Source: Bradyrhizobium sp. AUGA SZCCT0283
GTDB lineage: Bacteria; Pseudomonadota; Alphaproteobacteria; Rhizobiales; Xanthobacteraceae
NCBI RefSeq assembly: GCF_018130385.1
Contig: NZ_JAFCLU010000015.1
Coordinates: 112,382-176,381 of the forward strand
Length of the DNA stretch: 64,000 nucleotides
Reading direction: 5' to 3'
The notes beneath the pieces are model-generated. The model searched no databases. It had not been told where the DNA came from and saw only the letters and a program-made list of their open reading frames with translations. The translations under genes were made by a program, and so were the position numbers. Shown one piece after another: positions 17,731-26,339 of the stretch (its first letter is position 1; the number at the start of each line of letters is the position of its first letter).

Positions 17731-18622
17731 CAACGACCCGCTGGCGCCCCATCGCGGGCGCCTGCTCGGGCTCGCCTATCGCATGCTCGGAAGCCGCAGC
17801 GACGCGGAAGACGTGGTGCAGGACGCCTATCTCCGCTTTGCCGGCGCGCAGGACGTGCACAACGCGGAAGCCTTTCTCGTCACCGTCGTGACCCGGCTTT
17901 GTCTCGATCGCCTGAAGAGCGCAAGAGCGCAGCGGGAAGTCTATGTCGGGCCGTGGCTCCCGGAGCCGGTGTGCGACGCGGAGGGCCTGTCTGCCGATGC
18001 CGCCACCGAACTCGCCGACGATCTCTCCTTCGCGCTGCTGCTGGCGCTGGACCGGCTGTCGCCGCTGGAACGCGCGGCCTTCCTGCTTCACGACGTCTTC
18101 GACACGCCATTCCCCGAAATCGCCGCCATGCTCGACCGCACCGAGGCATCCTGCCGGCAACTGGCCTCGCGGGCCCGCCGCGCGGTGCGCGACAACCGCC
18201 CGGCGCCTGCGAAGGCGCCGGGCAATCACGCCCGCCTGCTGCAGGCTTTCGGCGAAGCGGTGGCCAGCGGCAATGTCGCGCGCCTCGCCGAACTTTTGCG
18301 CGCAGATGCGGTGGCGCTCACCGACGGCGGTGGACGCAAGACCGCGGCACGCAATCCGATCATCGGCGCGGAAAAAATCGCGCGCTTCTTCATCGGCATT
18401 GCCGCCAAGAACGCCGGTCACGACATCCGCATCGAGCCTGCGGTCATCAACGGCGCCGTCGGCGCCCTGCTCTATCTCGACGGCGAGCTCGATCACACCA
18501 TGAGCATGGCGATCGACGGCGAAAAGATCGCCGCGATCTATATCGTCCGAAATCCGGACAAGTTGCGTCATCTCCCTGCTGCCGGGATGCACTGCTGCCG
18601 TCAGCCGAGCGGCACCTCGTGA
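17702..18622 (+). CDS. ECF41-family RNA polymerase sigma factor with C-terminal sensory domain
   Basis: 306 residues from the chosen ATG (17693 and 17708 are alternatives). Region 2 contains YRMLGSRSDAEDVVQDAYLRF and region 4 contains PEIAAMLDRTEASCRQLASRARR. The ECF41 hallmarks are all present: a WLPEP linker motif (about residue 84), DGGG (about 207) and the terminal NPDKL (about 284). These belong to the SnoaL-like extension that replaces an anti-sigma factor and tunes activity. It is co-transcribed with its likely targets and faces the dehydrogenase gene convergently, overlapping it by 22 bp. Confidence 0.92.
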   Translation: MSMSSNRPHDNDPLAPHRGRLLGLAYRMLGSRSDAEDVVQDAYLRFAGAQDVHNAEAFLVTVVTRLCLDRLKSARAQREVYVGPWLPEPVCDAEGLSADAATELADDLSFALLLALDRLSPLERAAFLLHDVFDTPFPEIAAMLDRTEASCRQLASRARRAVRDNRPAPAKAPGNHARLLQAFGEAVASGNVARLAELLRADAVALTDGGGRKTAARNPIIGAEKIARFFIGIAAKNAGHDIRIEPAVINGAVGALLYLDGELDHTMSMAIDGEKIAAIYIVRNPDKLRHLPAAGMHCCRQPSGTS

Positions 18623-19554
18623 GGCAGCGGCTTGCCGGCGAAGAACGCGTCGAGATTGGCCAGCACGCAGTCCTGCATCGCCACATGCGACTCCAGCGTA
18701 TGGCCGCCGATATGCGGCGAGAGCACGACGTTGGGCAGCGCCGTCAGCGCATCCGGCGCATGCGGCTCCTTTGCGTACACGTCAAGGCCCGCGCCGGCGA
18801 TGGTCTGGTCGGTCAGCGCCGCGACCAGCGCCTGCTGGTCGATGACAGAGCCGCGCGAGATGTTGACGACGTAACCGTCCTTGCCGAGCTTCTTCAGGAT
18901 ACTGGCATCGACGGCGTGATTGGTATCCGCGCCCGCCCGCACTGCGATCATCAGGACGCTGCACCATTCGGCCAGCGCATCGAGCGTCGGAAAATACCGA
19001 TAGGGAACATCGTGCCTGCTGCGGCTGAAATAGCCGACTTCGGTCTCGAACGCGGCGACGCGCGCCGCAATCTTGCGGCCGATCTCGCCCATGCCGTAGA
19101 CGCCGATTTTGCGGCCGAGCATCCCGGCTTGCGGGCGCATCATCGGCGACGGTTTTGCAGCCGCCCAGCTCCCGCCCCGCACATAGTCGTCCGCCACGAG
19201 CAGTCGCCGCGTGGCCGCCAGCATCAAGGTGACCGCGATGTCGGCGACCGACGCCGCGTTCGCCCCCGGGCTGTGACCGACCGCGATGTTGCGTTTCGCC
19301 GCCGCCGCCAGATCGACGCCGTCATAGCCGGTGCCGTAGCAGACGATGGCGCCCAATTTCGGCATCATGTCCATCGCGTCGCCGCGAAGCGGCGTGCCGC
19401 CCGCGGTGATCATCGCGCGAATGTCGGCGAGCTGTTCGGCGGAAAACATTTCATCGGGCGGCTTGCCCGCAGCGTTCAGGAGCTCAAACCGTTCGCCGAA
19501 ACGCTCCATCTGGGCCTTTGGAAAACGCGAATAGATCAGGACCTTCTCGGGCAT
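18601..19554 (-). CDS. D-isomer-specific 2-hydroxyacid dehydrogenase
   Basis: 317 residues. The NAD(P)-binding motif GVYGMGEIGRKIA lies near residue 150. The catalytic set is visible: Arg in AVRAGAD (about 217), Glu in YAKEPHAPD (about 270) and His in SPHIGGHT (about 292). It should interconvert a 2-keto acid and a D-2-hydroxy acid, for example glyoxylate/glycolate or hydroxypyruvate/glycerate. It sits between rplJ and rplA but is not a ribosomal gene, and the strong hairpin behind rplA separates the two transcripts. Confidence 0.88.
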   Translation of the reverse strand: MPEKVLIYSRFPKAQMERFGERFELLNAAGKPPDEMFSAEQLADIRAMITAGGTPLRGDAMDMMPKLGAIVCYGTGYDGVDLAAAAKRNIAVGHSPGANAASVADIAVTLMLAATRRLLVADDYVRGGSWAAAKPSPMMRPQAGMLGRKIGVYGMGEIGRKIAARVAAFETEVGYFSRSRHDVPYRYFPTLDALAEWCSVLMIAVRAGADTNHAVDASILKKLGKDGYVVNISRGSVIDQQALVAALTDQTIAGAGLDVYAKEPHAPDALTALPNVVLSPHIGGHTLESHVAMQDCVLANLDAFFAGKPLPHEVPLG

Positions 19555-19617
19555 TGTTTTTCCTTCTTGGCAAGTCCGGCGCTGCGACGATTACGCAAAT
19601 GCCACATCAAACGCAAA

Positions 19618-19650
19618 GGGCGGAATCGGTCACCCGATTCCGCCCTTCTT
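19618..19650 (-). terminator. Terminator after rplA
   Basis: A perfect 12-bp stem (GGGCGGAATCGG with CCGATTCCGCCC), with short T-rich stretches on both sides, follows the rplA stop on the minus strand. It closes the secE-nusG-rplK-rplA transcript and so separates it from rplJL-rpoBC. Confidence 0.8.
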
Positions 19651-19671
19651 ATTCACGTTGGCCGCAAGGGC

Positions 19672-20364
19672 TTAGCCGAGCAGCGTGCCCGGCTCTACCT
19701 TGACGCCCGGGCCCATGGTGGAGGAGACCGCCACGCGCTGGATGTAGGTGCCCTTGGCGCCAGCGGGCTTTGCTTTCGACACCGCATCCGCAAGCGCCTT
19801 CACGTTCTGCACCAGCTTTTCCTCGGAGAACGAGGCCTTGCCGACGCCAGCCTGCACGATGCCGGCCTTCTCGACGCGGAATTCGACCGAGCCGCCCTTG
19901 GCGCCCTTCACGGCGGTAGCGACGTCCATCGTCACGGTGCCGATCTTCGGGTTCGGCATCATGCCGCGCGGACCGAGCACCTTACCGAGGCGGCCGACCA
20001 GCGGCATCATGTCGGGGGTGGCGATACAACGATCGAAATCGATGTTGCCGCCCTGCACCTTCTCGACCAGATCTTCGGCGCCGACGACGTCAGCGCCTGC
20101 CGCCTTGGCTTCTTCCGCCTTGGCGCCACGGGCGAACACGCCGACGCGCAGCGTGCGGCCGGTGCCGTTCGGCAGGTTGACGACGCCGCGAACCATCTGG
20201 TCGGCGTGACGCGGGTCGACGCCGAGATTGATCGCGATCTCGATCGTCTCGTCGAACTTCGACTTGGCGCGTTCCTTGACCATCTTGATGGCATCCGCGA
20301 GCGGATAGAGCTTCTCGCGGTCAACACCCTCGCGGGCCTTCTTCAAACGTTTTCCGATTGCCAT
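19672..20364 (-). CDS. rplA: 50S ribosomal protein L1
   Basis: A 230-residue L1, starting MAIGKRLKKAREGVDR, with the conserved rRNA/mRNA-binding regions near GTGRTLRVGVFARG and LGPRGMMPNPKIGTV. It forms the mobile L1 stalk near the ribosomal E site and represses its own operon in other bacteria. It lies 6 bp after rplK. The gene usually following it, rplJ, is displaced by the ECF41/dehydrogenase insert. Confidence 0.97.
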   Translation of the reverse strand: MAIGKRLKKAREGVDREKLYPLADAIKMVKERAKSKFDETIEIAINLGVDPRHADQMVRGVVNLPNGTGRTLRVGVFARGAKAEEAKAAGADVVGAEDLVEKVQGGNIDFDRCIATPDMMPLVGRLGKVLGPRGMMPNPKIGTVTMDVATAVKGAKGGSVEFRVEKAGIVQAGVGKASFSEEKLVQNVKALADAVSKAKPAGAKGTYIQRVAVSSTMGPGVKVEPGTLLG

Positions 20365-20370
20365 GGCCCG

Positions 20371-20799
20371 TTACCCCGCAACTTCCAGACCCATCGAACG
20401 GGCGGAGCCCTCGACCATCTTCATGGCCGACTCGATGGAATCACAATTGAGATCCTTCATCTTCTTCTCGGCGATCTCGCGCACCTGCGCTTTGGTCACC
20501 TGGCCGGCCTTGTCGCGGCCCGGAGCTTTCGAACCGGACTGGATCTTGGCAGCCTGCTTGAGGAAGTGGGACATCGGCGGCGTCTTCATCTCGAAGGTGA
20601 AGGAACGGTCCGCATAGATGGTGATGATCACCGGGATCGGGGTGTTCTTTTCTTCCTTCTGCGTCTGGGCGTTGAACGCTTTGCAGAATTCCATGATGTT
20701 GAGACCGCGCTGACCAAGCGCGGGACCGATCGGGGGCGAAGGATTCGCAGCACCCGCCGGCACCTGCAATTTCAGGTATCCGGTCACTTTCTTTGCCAT
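20371..20799 (-). CDS. rplK: 50S ribosomal protein L11
   Basis: A 142-residue L11 (MAKKVTGYLKLQVPAGAANPSPPIGPALGQRG). It carries the Pro-rich N-terminal domain contacting translation factors and RelA, and the C-terminal RNA-binding domain (KAQVREIAEKKMKDLN). It sits between nusG and rplA as expected; the 130-bp gap from nusG shows nothing notable. Confidence 0.97.
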   Translation of the reverse strand: MAKKVTGYLKLQVPAGAANPSPPIGPALGQRGLNIMEFCKAFNAQTQKEEKNTPIPVIITIYADRSFTFEMKTPPMSHFLKQAAKIQSGSKAPGRDKAGQVTKAQVREIAEKKMKDLNCDSIESAMKMVEGSARSMGLEVAG

Positions 20800-20929
20800 G
20801 TATCGCTCCTGTTGTGCCGGCCGGGGCCGGCTGTTTCAGGGTCCGTGGTTCGGTTGAAGAGCGGCTGGCGACCGCCCTCTCCCTCCCACGGCCTCAATCA
20901 ACGCGAGACAGAGCCTCGCGCCTTTCCGG

Positions 20930-21460
20930 TCAAACCTTCTCGACCTGACCGAATTCCAGTTCGACGGGCGTGGCGCGGCCGAAGATCGACACCGCGACCT
21001 TCACGCGCGAGCGCGCCTCGTCAATTTCTTCAACCACGCCGGAGAACGACGCGAACGGGCCATCGGCCACGCGGACGTTCTCGCCGATTTCGAACGACAC
21101 CGACGCCTTCGGACGTTCGACGCCTTCCTGCACCTGGTGCAGGATCCGCATCGCCTCGGATTCGGAGATCGGCATCGGCTTGTTTTCGGCGCCGAGGAAG
21201 CCGGTGACCTTGGGTGTGTTCTTGATCAGGTGAAACGCCTCGTCGGTCAGTTTCATCTTCACCAGCACGTAGCCCGGGAAGAACTTGCGTTCGGCGTCGA
21301 TCTTGCGACCGCGGCGCACCTCGGTGACCTTTTCGGTCGGCACCAGCACCTGTTCGAACAGATCCTCCAGCCCGCGCTGCTTCGCCTGTTCGCGGATCGA
21401 TTCCGCGACCTTCTTCTCGAAATTCGAATAGGCGTGAACGATATACCAGCGCTTGTCCAT
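20930..21460 (-). CDS. nusG: Transcription termination/antitermination protein NusG
   Basis: A 176-residue NusG from MDKRWYIVHAYSNFEKK, the usual family start. The NGN domain binds the RNA polymerase clamp (FFPGYVLVKMKL). The C-terminal KOW domain (ENVRVADGPFASFSGVVEEID) contacts Rho or ribosomal protein S10. An in-frame ATG at 21481 would overlap the secE stop by one base and add seven residues, so coupled initiation there is also possible. Confidence 0.96.
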   Translation of the reverse strand: MDKRWYIVHAYSNFEKKVAESIREQAKQRGLEDLFEQVLVPTEKVTEVRRGRKIDAERKFFPGYVLVKMKLTDEAFHLIKNTPKVTGFLGAENKPMPISESEAMRILHQVQEGVERPKASVSFEIGENVRVADGPFASFSGVVEEIDEARSRVKVAVSIFGRATPVELEFGQVEKV

Positions 21461-21480
21461 CGTAAGGGTTCCGGTGCTCA

Positions 21481-21672
21481 TCAGTGGACGCCCAGCAGGA
21501 AGGTGACGACGTAGCGGATGATCAAATCCGACATGAAGAAAAAGATGGACGCCAGCGCAACCATCACGAACACCATGATCGTGGTGATCGTCGTCTCGCG
21601 GCGCGTCGGCCAGGTGACCTTGGCGGTCTCCGAGCGCACTTCCTGCAGGAATTTGAACGGGCTGAAAGCCAT
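21481..21672 (-). CDS. secE: Preprotein translocase subunit SecE
   Basis: The short 63-residue, single-span form typical of alphaproteobacteria. The amphipathic segment FLQEVRSETAKVTWPTRRET precedes one transmembrane helix. It clamps SecY in the Sec translocon. It is the first gene of the secE-nusG-rplKA unit, behind a clear sigma-70 promoter. Confidence 0.96.
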   Translation of the reverse strand: MAFSPFKFLQEVRSETAKVTWPTRRETTITTIMVFVMVALASIFFFMSDLIIRYVVTFLLGVH

Positions 21673-21842
21673 CGTTGGTTACCGCGTCCTTCGTGAGACG
21701 ATTGTGATTTAAGCGAAATCCGAACAGCCCTCTAGCGCCCAGCCCTCTCTCGAAGGATGAGCCGCACAGCGGGCTCGATTGTTCGGGGGAATTCAAAGCC
21801 GCGCCGGATATCCGCATTAACGGGCCAGCAGCAGGTGGCGGG

Positions 21843-21871
21843 TATCTACTGCCAGTCGGGCAAAAGGTCAA
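21843..21871 (-). promoter_or_regulatory. Sigma-70 promoter of the secE-nusG-rplKA unit
   Basis: On the minus strand TTGACC, a 17-bp spacer and TAGATA lie about 170 bp upstream of secE. The long leader (about 163 nt) has no gene. The rest of 21673-22044 contains only a GGGGC/GCCCC hairpin near 21887-21910 of unknown role. Confidence 0.65.
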
Positions 21872-22044
21872 GGTACGGGGTGCCGCGGGGCTTCAAATGG
21901 CCCCTTTCGGGGGACCGACGAAAAAGACCACGAACCATTGGTTAATCCCCGGGTACAACCTTCCCTCAAATGCCCACAAGCCCGCGATCTGGATTTTAAA
22001 AGCTCCCTTCTATCCTGTGCGCTCCATAGGGGAGCAAGACGACC

Positions 22045-22230
22045 ATGGCTCTGTTAGGCCAAGACCAGGAAAGACCCTCGGGCGAGACGGCATGGACCGT
22101 TCTCGACGCGGCGAACGACCTCGGCGACATCACCACGATCGATGCGTGCCGACGGGTAATCGACGCCGATCTGCGGGGCGAGCCTCCCGCCCGATCGGAC
22201 GTGGCGGTCCTTACCGCATTCTTCAGCTAG
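22045..22230 (+). CDS. Small protein of unknown function (61 aa)
   Basis: A short reading frame beginning MALLGQDQERPSGETAWTV with a GGGGAG element 11 nt before the ATG. The composition is ordinary (mixed acidic and hydrophobic), not the Arg/Pro-rich pattern of antisense shadows, and no convincing alternative gene covers the stretch. It is not recognised. It lies divergent from secE and convergent with the stress gene set. Confidence 0.4.
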   Translation: MALLGQDQERPSGETAWTVLDAANDLGDITTIDACRRVIDADLRGEPPARSDVAVLTAFFS

Positions 22231-22294
22231 CTTCGGGCCGGCGGCAGAAAATCTCGTCAACCCACTGATCGATCAATGAATTTTCCCAGATGAG

Positions 22295-23032
22295 CTACTG
22301 CCGTAGCTTCTCCTGGCCCGCGTCGAGGGCATCCCGGCCGGCCTGTCGAACCCGGTCAGCATATTCGGCACCGGCGTCAGCGAACTCGGCTTTGAGCGTA
22401 TCGGACGCCTCGCGGACGCTTTGCGACACCGCCCCGGCACGCTCCTTCAGGTCTGCCTTCAGGCCGTCGCTCAAGTCGCCGACCCACTCGTCTTCGAGGC
22501 TGGACTTAGCCAACGCACCGGCCACCGTCGCGCCGATCGCAAGGCCTACGGCGCCGAGCACCAGCGGTTGCCTTTCGAGGAGGTCGGAAAGCGAGGACTG
22601 CGCCTGCTTCAGAGTTTCCTTCCTCGGCAAGACCCGGCCCATCCGGTCGAACATTTCCCGGGCGCCGGCCATGCCTTCGTCGAACCGCTCGCTCATCGTT
22701 TCCGCCGCGCCTGACATCGCATCGGAAGCGGCCGTTCTGGCGTCACGGACGGTCTCATTGATGCCGCGGGAGGCTTCGTCCTGCATTCGGGAGGCGCGGT
22801 TCCGCATGGAACCGTAAGTGTCGTCCCAACTAGAGGCCGCGGACCTTTGTGCGCGGGCGCCAAGATCGGCGAGCGGCGCGGCCGCTGACGTGACCGAACC
22901 GGCGGCGTTCTTCAGCTTGTCGCTGCCGATAAGCAGCCACAGCGCGCCACCTCCGATCAGGGCTGCGGCGAGCGGGTTTTCCCGGGCAGCGGCGGTCAAA
23001 ACATCTATGAAACTACCTTGTGAAACGTTCAT
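22295..23032 (-). CDS. Ala-rich membrane-anchored coiled protein, unknown function
   Basis: 245 residues: one hydrophobic segment near residues 18-36 (PLAAALIGGGALWLLIG), long Ala/Glu/Arg amphipathic helices, and a second hydrophobic stretch near 150-175. The pattern resembles LEA-like or apolipoprotein-like amphipathic proteins. It is the last gene of a five-gene minus-strand set and overlaps the holin-like gene by 4 bp (ATGA type), so it is translationally coupled. The exact role is unknown; the context is envelope stress. Confidence 0.7.
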   Translation of the reverse strand: MNVSQGSFIDVLTAAARENPLAAALIGGGALWLLIGSDKLKNAAGSVTSAAAPLADLGARAQRSAASSWDDTYGSMRNRASRMQDEASRGINETVRDARTAASDAMSGAAETMSERFDEGMAGAREMFDRMGRVLPRKETLKQAQSSLSDLLERQPLVLGAVGLAIGATVAGALAKSSLEDEWVGDLSDGLKADLKERAGAVSQSVREASDTLKAEFADAGAEYADRVRQAGRDALDAGQEKLRQ

Positions 23033-23424
23033 CGCACCATTCCCTTCACGGTGTCCTTGTCCTTTTCAAGCTGACGCAACGTTTCACGCGGCGCCAGATG
23101 GCGTGCGTCGAGCCGGCTCATGCCCACCGCAAACAAGATGGCTGCGAGCACCGCGGCAACAATCGCCGAGATCAGATAAGCGACCGGCTGCGACCATCCG
23201 CCGGCGATCAAAGCGGCGGATAACGCAAACAGCGCCATGACGATCGCGGGAATGACCAGGACAGCGCCGGCCGCAATGAGGCCGACGGCGCCACCGATTT
23301 GCTGAACCTTCTCGCCGAGTTCGGCTTTGGCAAGATCAACCTCGTTCTGGAACAGTTTTGCGAATTGCGACAGCGCATCGCCGAGGAGATGCGAGATCGT
23401 CCGAAGATCGGTTTTGGTGCTCAT
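23029..23424 (-). CDS. Phage-holin-like/DUF1469 membrane protein
   Basis: 131 residues with an amphipathic N-terminus (FQNEVDLAKAELGEKVQQIG) followed by two adjacent transmembrane helices (about 47-75 and 83-105). This is the layout of the Actinobacterial holin-like DUF1469 proteins that are common in chromosomal stress operons. It overlaps both neighbours by 4 bp. There is no phage context, so a lytic role is unlikely. Confidence 0.75.
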   Translation of the reverse strand: MSTKTDLRTISHLLGDALSQFAKLFQNEVDLAKAELGEKVQQIGGAVGLIAAGAVLVIPAIVMALFALSAALIAGGWSQPVAYLISAIVAAVLAAILFAVGMSRLDARHLAPRETLRQLEKDKDTVKGMVR

Positions 23425-24044
23425 GACGCCTCACCTTTGTAGGATCCCGAGCTGTAGGACGACGGGTTGTAGGATGACGGGCTGTAAGAGGATGGCGCGT
23501 CCGATGATGGCGAACCTTGGCCCGAAGAGCTCTGGCTTCCCGATGCCTTCAGGAAGCGGACAGCGGCGAAACCAGCGAGCACCGACAGTCCGAGAAATGC
23601 CGCAGGCTGCCGCCTTGCAAAGTCCGTCGCGCCATCAACGAGATCGCGGAAGCTTCCGTTGCGGATTTTGTCCGCGGCATCGTCGACATATTCGGCCGCC
23701 GAATTGATGCCGCGCGCTGCGAACGGCACGTCGTTTTCGAATGCACGTGCCGCATCCCTGATATTGCCGGCGAAGCGGCCGACGAAATCGGCGCCCGAGC
23801 GCTGTTGTTCACGCGCCTGATCCTGGAAACGATCCGCAGCTCCAGCTGCAGCCTCCTTGGCGGCATCGGCCGCCTCCTTGAATGTCTCGCGTGCAGTGTC
23901 CGTCGATGCCCTCAGTACATCGCCGGCGCGCTGCTTGATCTCAGCGCCGGCGTCCGCCACTTGATCCTTCAGGTCCTGGGACGAGCCGGTATTCTGGTTC
24001 TGGGAAAAATTGGTATTACGGGTATTGAGGTCGAAATCGCTCAT
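23421..24044 (-). CDS. LEA-like amphipathic protein with SSY repeats
   Basis: 207 residues. The middle (about 25-90) is an Ala/Asp/Glu/Lys amphipathic helix (QRAGDVLRASTDTARETFKE), followed by one hydrophobic segment (PAAFLGLSVLAGFAAVRFL). The tail is a Ser/Tyr/Pro tandem repeat with units like SSYSP, SSYNP and SSYSSG. The tail is low complexity and may vary in copy number between strains. It lies 13 bp after the DUF3618 gene in the same unit. Confidence 0.65.
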   Translation of the reverse strand: MSDFDLNTRNTNFSQNQNTGSSQDLKDQVADAGAEIKQRAGDVLRASTDTARETFKEAADAAKEAAAGAADRFQDQAREQQRSGADFVGRFAGNIRDAARAFENDVPFAARGINSAAEYVDDAADKIRNGSFRDLVDGATDFARRQPAAFLGLSVLAGFAAVRFLKASGSQSSSGQGSPSSDAPSSYSPSSYNPSSYSSGSYKGEAS

Positions 24045-24057
24045 GGCGGTGTCTTTC

Positions 24058-25086
24058 TTAGATATGCGGGTTTCGGGAAGGATCGAAGGCCGTCGTCACA
24101 ACATCGTCGGCCACCTCTTTCAGCCTCTCGGTTACGCCCTCGGTGATCCGGCTGGCGTGACCGCCGAGATCGGCCTCGGAAACGCTTCTTGCCGCGGCAT
24201 CCGCCGCCGACAGCACCGTGTCCTTGGCCGCCTCAAATCCGGATTGCGCTGCGGTGCTGGCCGCGCGCTTGACGCGGTCGCTGGCTTTGCCGGCCATGCG
24301 CGCCTCGGCTGTAGTGCTCGGAAGGGAAGCGGCAAGGATCGCACCGATTGCTATGCCGAGGCCGCCGATCAAGGCAGCGTTATCCCGGATCACCTTGCTT
24401 GCCGTCGCAGGAGCAGCTGTCGCGGCGTTCTTCGCCGTCAAGCGAGCACGCTCCATACTCTCCTTTGCCATCTCCGAAGCGGCGTCCATGCCGGACCTGA
24501 CCTTGCCGGCGACGGCATCGGCAGCCTGCGTCGCACGGTCCCTCAGATCATCAGCCATTTCGCTCGCCGCATCTGCCATTTCGCCTGCGGTTTCCTGAGC
24601 TTCACTGGCCATACCGGCGGCCTGACGCTCGGCATGGGACATTGCTTTGCGCATACCGTCGCCGAGGGATTGCGCGCGTTCCGTTGCCTCGTCGATGACC
24701 TCCCTCGCTTTCTCAATTCCCGGCGCTGCCGCTTCCGCGGCGCGATCGCGAACCGTCTTCGAACTCAAGGCAAGGCCGGCGCCGATCATCAAGAGCGGCA
24801 GCGGGAAGCCGCGGGCCAGGCGCATCGCGGGCACGGCGATCGCGGTGCCGGCGGCGATTGCCCGCATCGGATTATCCATGGCTTGTTGCTTCAGCGCATC
24901 CAGCCAGCCGTGGGTCTTGTGACTGATGAAGCCGCTTACCTCAGCCTTGATGTTCTCCGGTGAGACCTTGTAGCGGATGTCTTCTGCGGTGTCGGCGATC
25001 TGTTCTCGCAATCGGTCGACGGTTGCCGCAAGCTGCGCGCGGCTTTGCTCGGAGTCCCGTCGTAGCTCCTCCACGGATCGTGTCAT
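24058..25086 (-). CDS. DUF3618 family protein
   Basis: 342 residues. The N-terminus SVEELRRDSEQSRAQLAATVDRLREQIA is the DUF3618 signature. It is followed by two hydrophobic stretches near residues 75-110 and a long Ala-rich amphipathic region (about 120-300). The role is unknown; homologues often accompany holin-like and YihY proteins. An EcfG-type promoter lies 39 bp upstream, so it probably heads the four-gene stress unit. Confidence 0.75.
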   Translation of the reverse strand: MTRSVEELRRDSEQSRAQLAATVDRLREQIADTAEDIRYKVSPENIKAEVSGFISHKTHGWLDALKQQAMDNPMRAIAAGTAIAVPAMRLARGFPLPLLMIGAGLALSSKTVRDRAAEAAAPGIEKAREVIDEATERAQSLGDGMRKAMSHAERQAAGMASEAQETAGEMADAASEMADDLRDRATQAADAVAGKVRSGMDAASEMAKESMERARLTAKNAATAAPATASKVIRDNAALIGGLGIAIGAILAASLPSTTAEARMAGKASDRVKRAASTAAQSGFEAAKDTVLSAADAAARSVSEADLGGHASRITEGVTERLKEVADDVVTTAFDPSRNPHI

Positions 25087-25124
25087 GTCGTCACCGCCTG
25101 TGCGTTCGTGTTGTTTTGAGAACG

Positions 25125-25149
25125 AACTCAGGCGCTATTGAATGGTTCC
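25125..25149 (-). promoter_or_regulatory. EcfG (general stress sigma factor) promoter
   Basis: On the minus strand GGAAC (25145-25149), a 16-bp spacer and AGTT (25125-25128). The alphaproteobacterial EcfG/sigma-T/RpoE2 pattern is GGAAC-N16/17-CGTT. The -35 begins exactly at the stop codon of the YihY/BrkB gene. Confidence 0.6.
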
Positions 25150-25979
25150 TAACGCTCCTCGCGCGCCGCTGGATTGCGCGCGTCATCGATCGCCTTCGTC
25201 AGTTCGGCGCCGAGCAGGAAAATCTGCGCGGAGTAGTAGACCCAGAACATCAGGACGATCAGCGCACCCGCGGCGCCATAGGTCGAGTTCGGGGCCGCCT
25301 GACCGAGGTACCATCCGATCAGCGACTTTCCGGCGGTGAACAGCAGGGCTGTGACAAAAGCGCCCAGCAGAAGATGGCGCCAGCAGATCGTCGTATCCGG
25401 CAGCACCCTGTAGATCGCTGCGAACAACAGCGTGAAGATGACGAGTGACACGACCGTGTTAAGCGCACTGAGCACGACCTGGCCGGCAGACCAGTGTTCC
25501 AGGGCCGACAGCCCGGCGCTCGCGGCCAGCGAGACGATCAGCATGAAGCCCAGTGCGGCGACGAGGCCGAGACTGGCTGCCCGGCTTCGGATCATCGAGA
25601 AGATTGGCTCGTCCGTCGATTTGGCCTTGAACGTTGCGTTCAATGCCGTGCGCATCTCGCCGAACACCCCGGATGCCGTTACCAGCACCGTGACGATGCC
25701 GACGGCGGTCGCGGTCGCACCGGACGTTGGATCGCTTGATCGCGCCAGGATGGATTTAATGAAGTCGGCGCCGGTCGGCCCCAACAACCGGCCGAGTTCC
25801 TCACTGATCGCGGCGCGAGCGGCGTCCTGACCGAACGCCAGGCCAGCGATCGCAACGACGATCAAAAGCACGGGTGCCAGAGACGTGGCGGCATAGAAGG
25901 CAATGGAAGCCCCCCGGCTCAAGGCGTCGTTGGCCACAAAGCCCGCGACGGCGGCCTTCAATATCCGCAAGAGTCTCAT
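25149..25979 (-). CDS. YihY/virulence factor BrkB family inner-membrane protein
   Basis: 276 residues from an ATG with GGAAGG 5 nt upstream. About six transmembrane helices and the family signature region (FYAATSLAPVLLIVVAIAG, and later YGAAGALIVLMFWVYYSAQIFLLGAELTKA) are present. The family's molecular function is unsettled despite an old ribonuclease BN label. It stands upstream of the DUF3618/holin set on the same strand, 62 bp before it. Confidence 0.88.
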   Translation of the reverse strand: MRLLRILKAAVAGFVANDALSRGASIAFYAATSLAPVLLIVVAIAGLAFGQDAARAAISEELGRLLGPTGADFIKSILARSSDPTSGATATAVGIVTVLVTASGVFGEMRTALNATFKAKSTDEPIFSMIRSRAASLGLVAALGFMLIVSLAASAGLSALEHWSAGQVVLSALNTVVSLVIFTLLFAAIYRVLPDTTICWRHLLLGAFVTALLFTAGKSLIGWYLGQAAPNSTYGAAGALIVLMFWVYYSAQIFLLGAELTKAIDDARNPAAREER

Positions 25980-26339
25980 TGGCCTTCCGTGACCTCCTTG
26001 AAAGCGCAGCAAGCCCGCAGCGCTGCAACGGATGGAGTTCATGGAAGGTTTCCTTACCGCACCAAAACTCGTCGATAGACGGCGGCCAAGGCGCCCGACC
26101 GCCTGGCCTCGGTCGACGGGAAAATTCGCCCCGGTCGTTCCCGAGCACCATGGTCCTCCGCGGCAGGCATGGCGGCCGGCCGGGCCCGGGCCCCCTACCT
26201 CGCGTCCGTTAGTTTGACATGGCTCAACCGGTCCCTTGGCGTCGCCCCCTACCATTGCACTCTGTTTGCCGGAATGGCATTGAGCGGCAGTCGGACCGCT
26301 GCGGAAAACTCGACACTTGTCGGACGTGGGCTGAGAGCA
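25980..26339. other. Divergent intergenic region between yihY-like and opgC-like genes
   Basis: 360 bp without a supportable gene. It must hold both promoters. A weak EcfG-like arrangement (GGAAA, then CGTT about 18 bp later) is readable towards the YihY gene near 26028-26060, but the -35 lacks the final C, so I do not call it. Confidence 0.35.

Noticed and set aside
17899..21207. A 1102-codon plus-strand frame across the dehydrogenase, rplA, rplK and nusG
   Set aside because: It crosses terminators and four well-supported genes on the other strand and has shadow composition.
22260..22290. TGATCGATCA palindrome as an operator
   Set aside because: Short and located between two convergent genes, where no promoter is expected.
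23029..23424. Prophage remnant because of the holin-like protein
   Set aside because: No other phage genes, and the neighbours are chromosomal stress proteins with an EcfG-type promoter.
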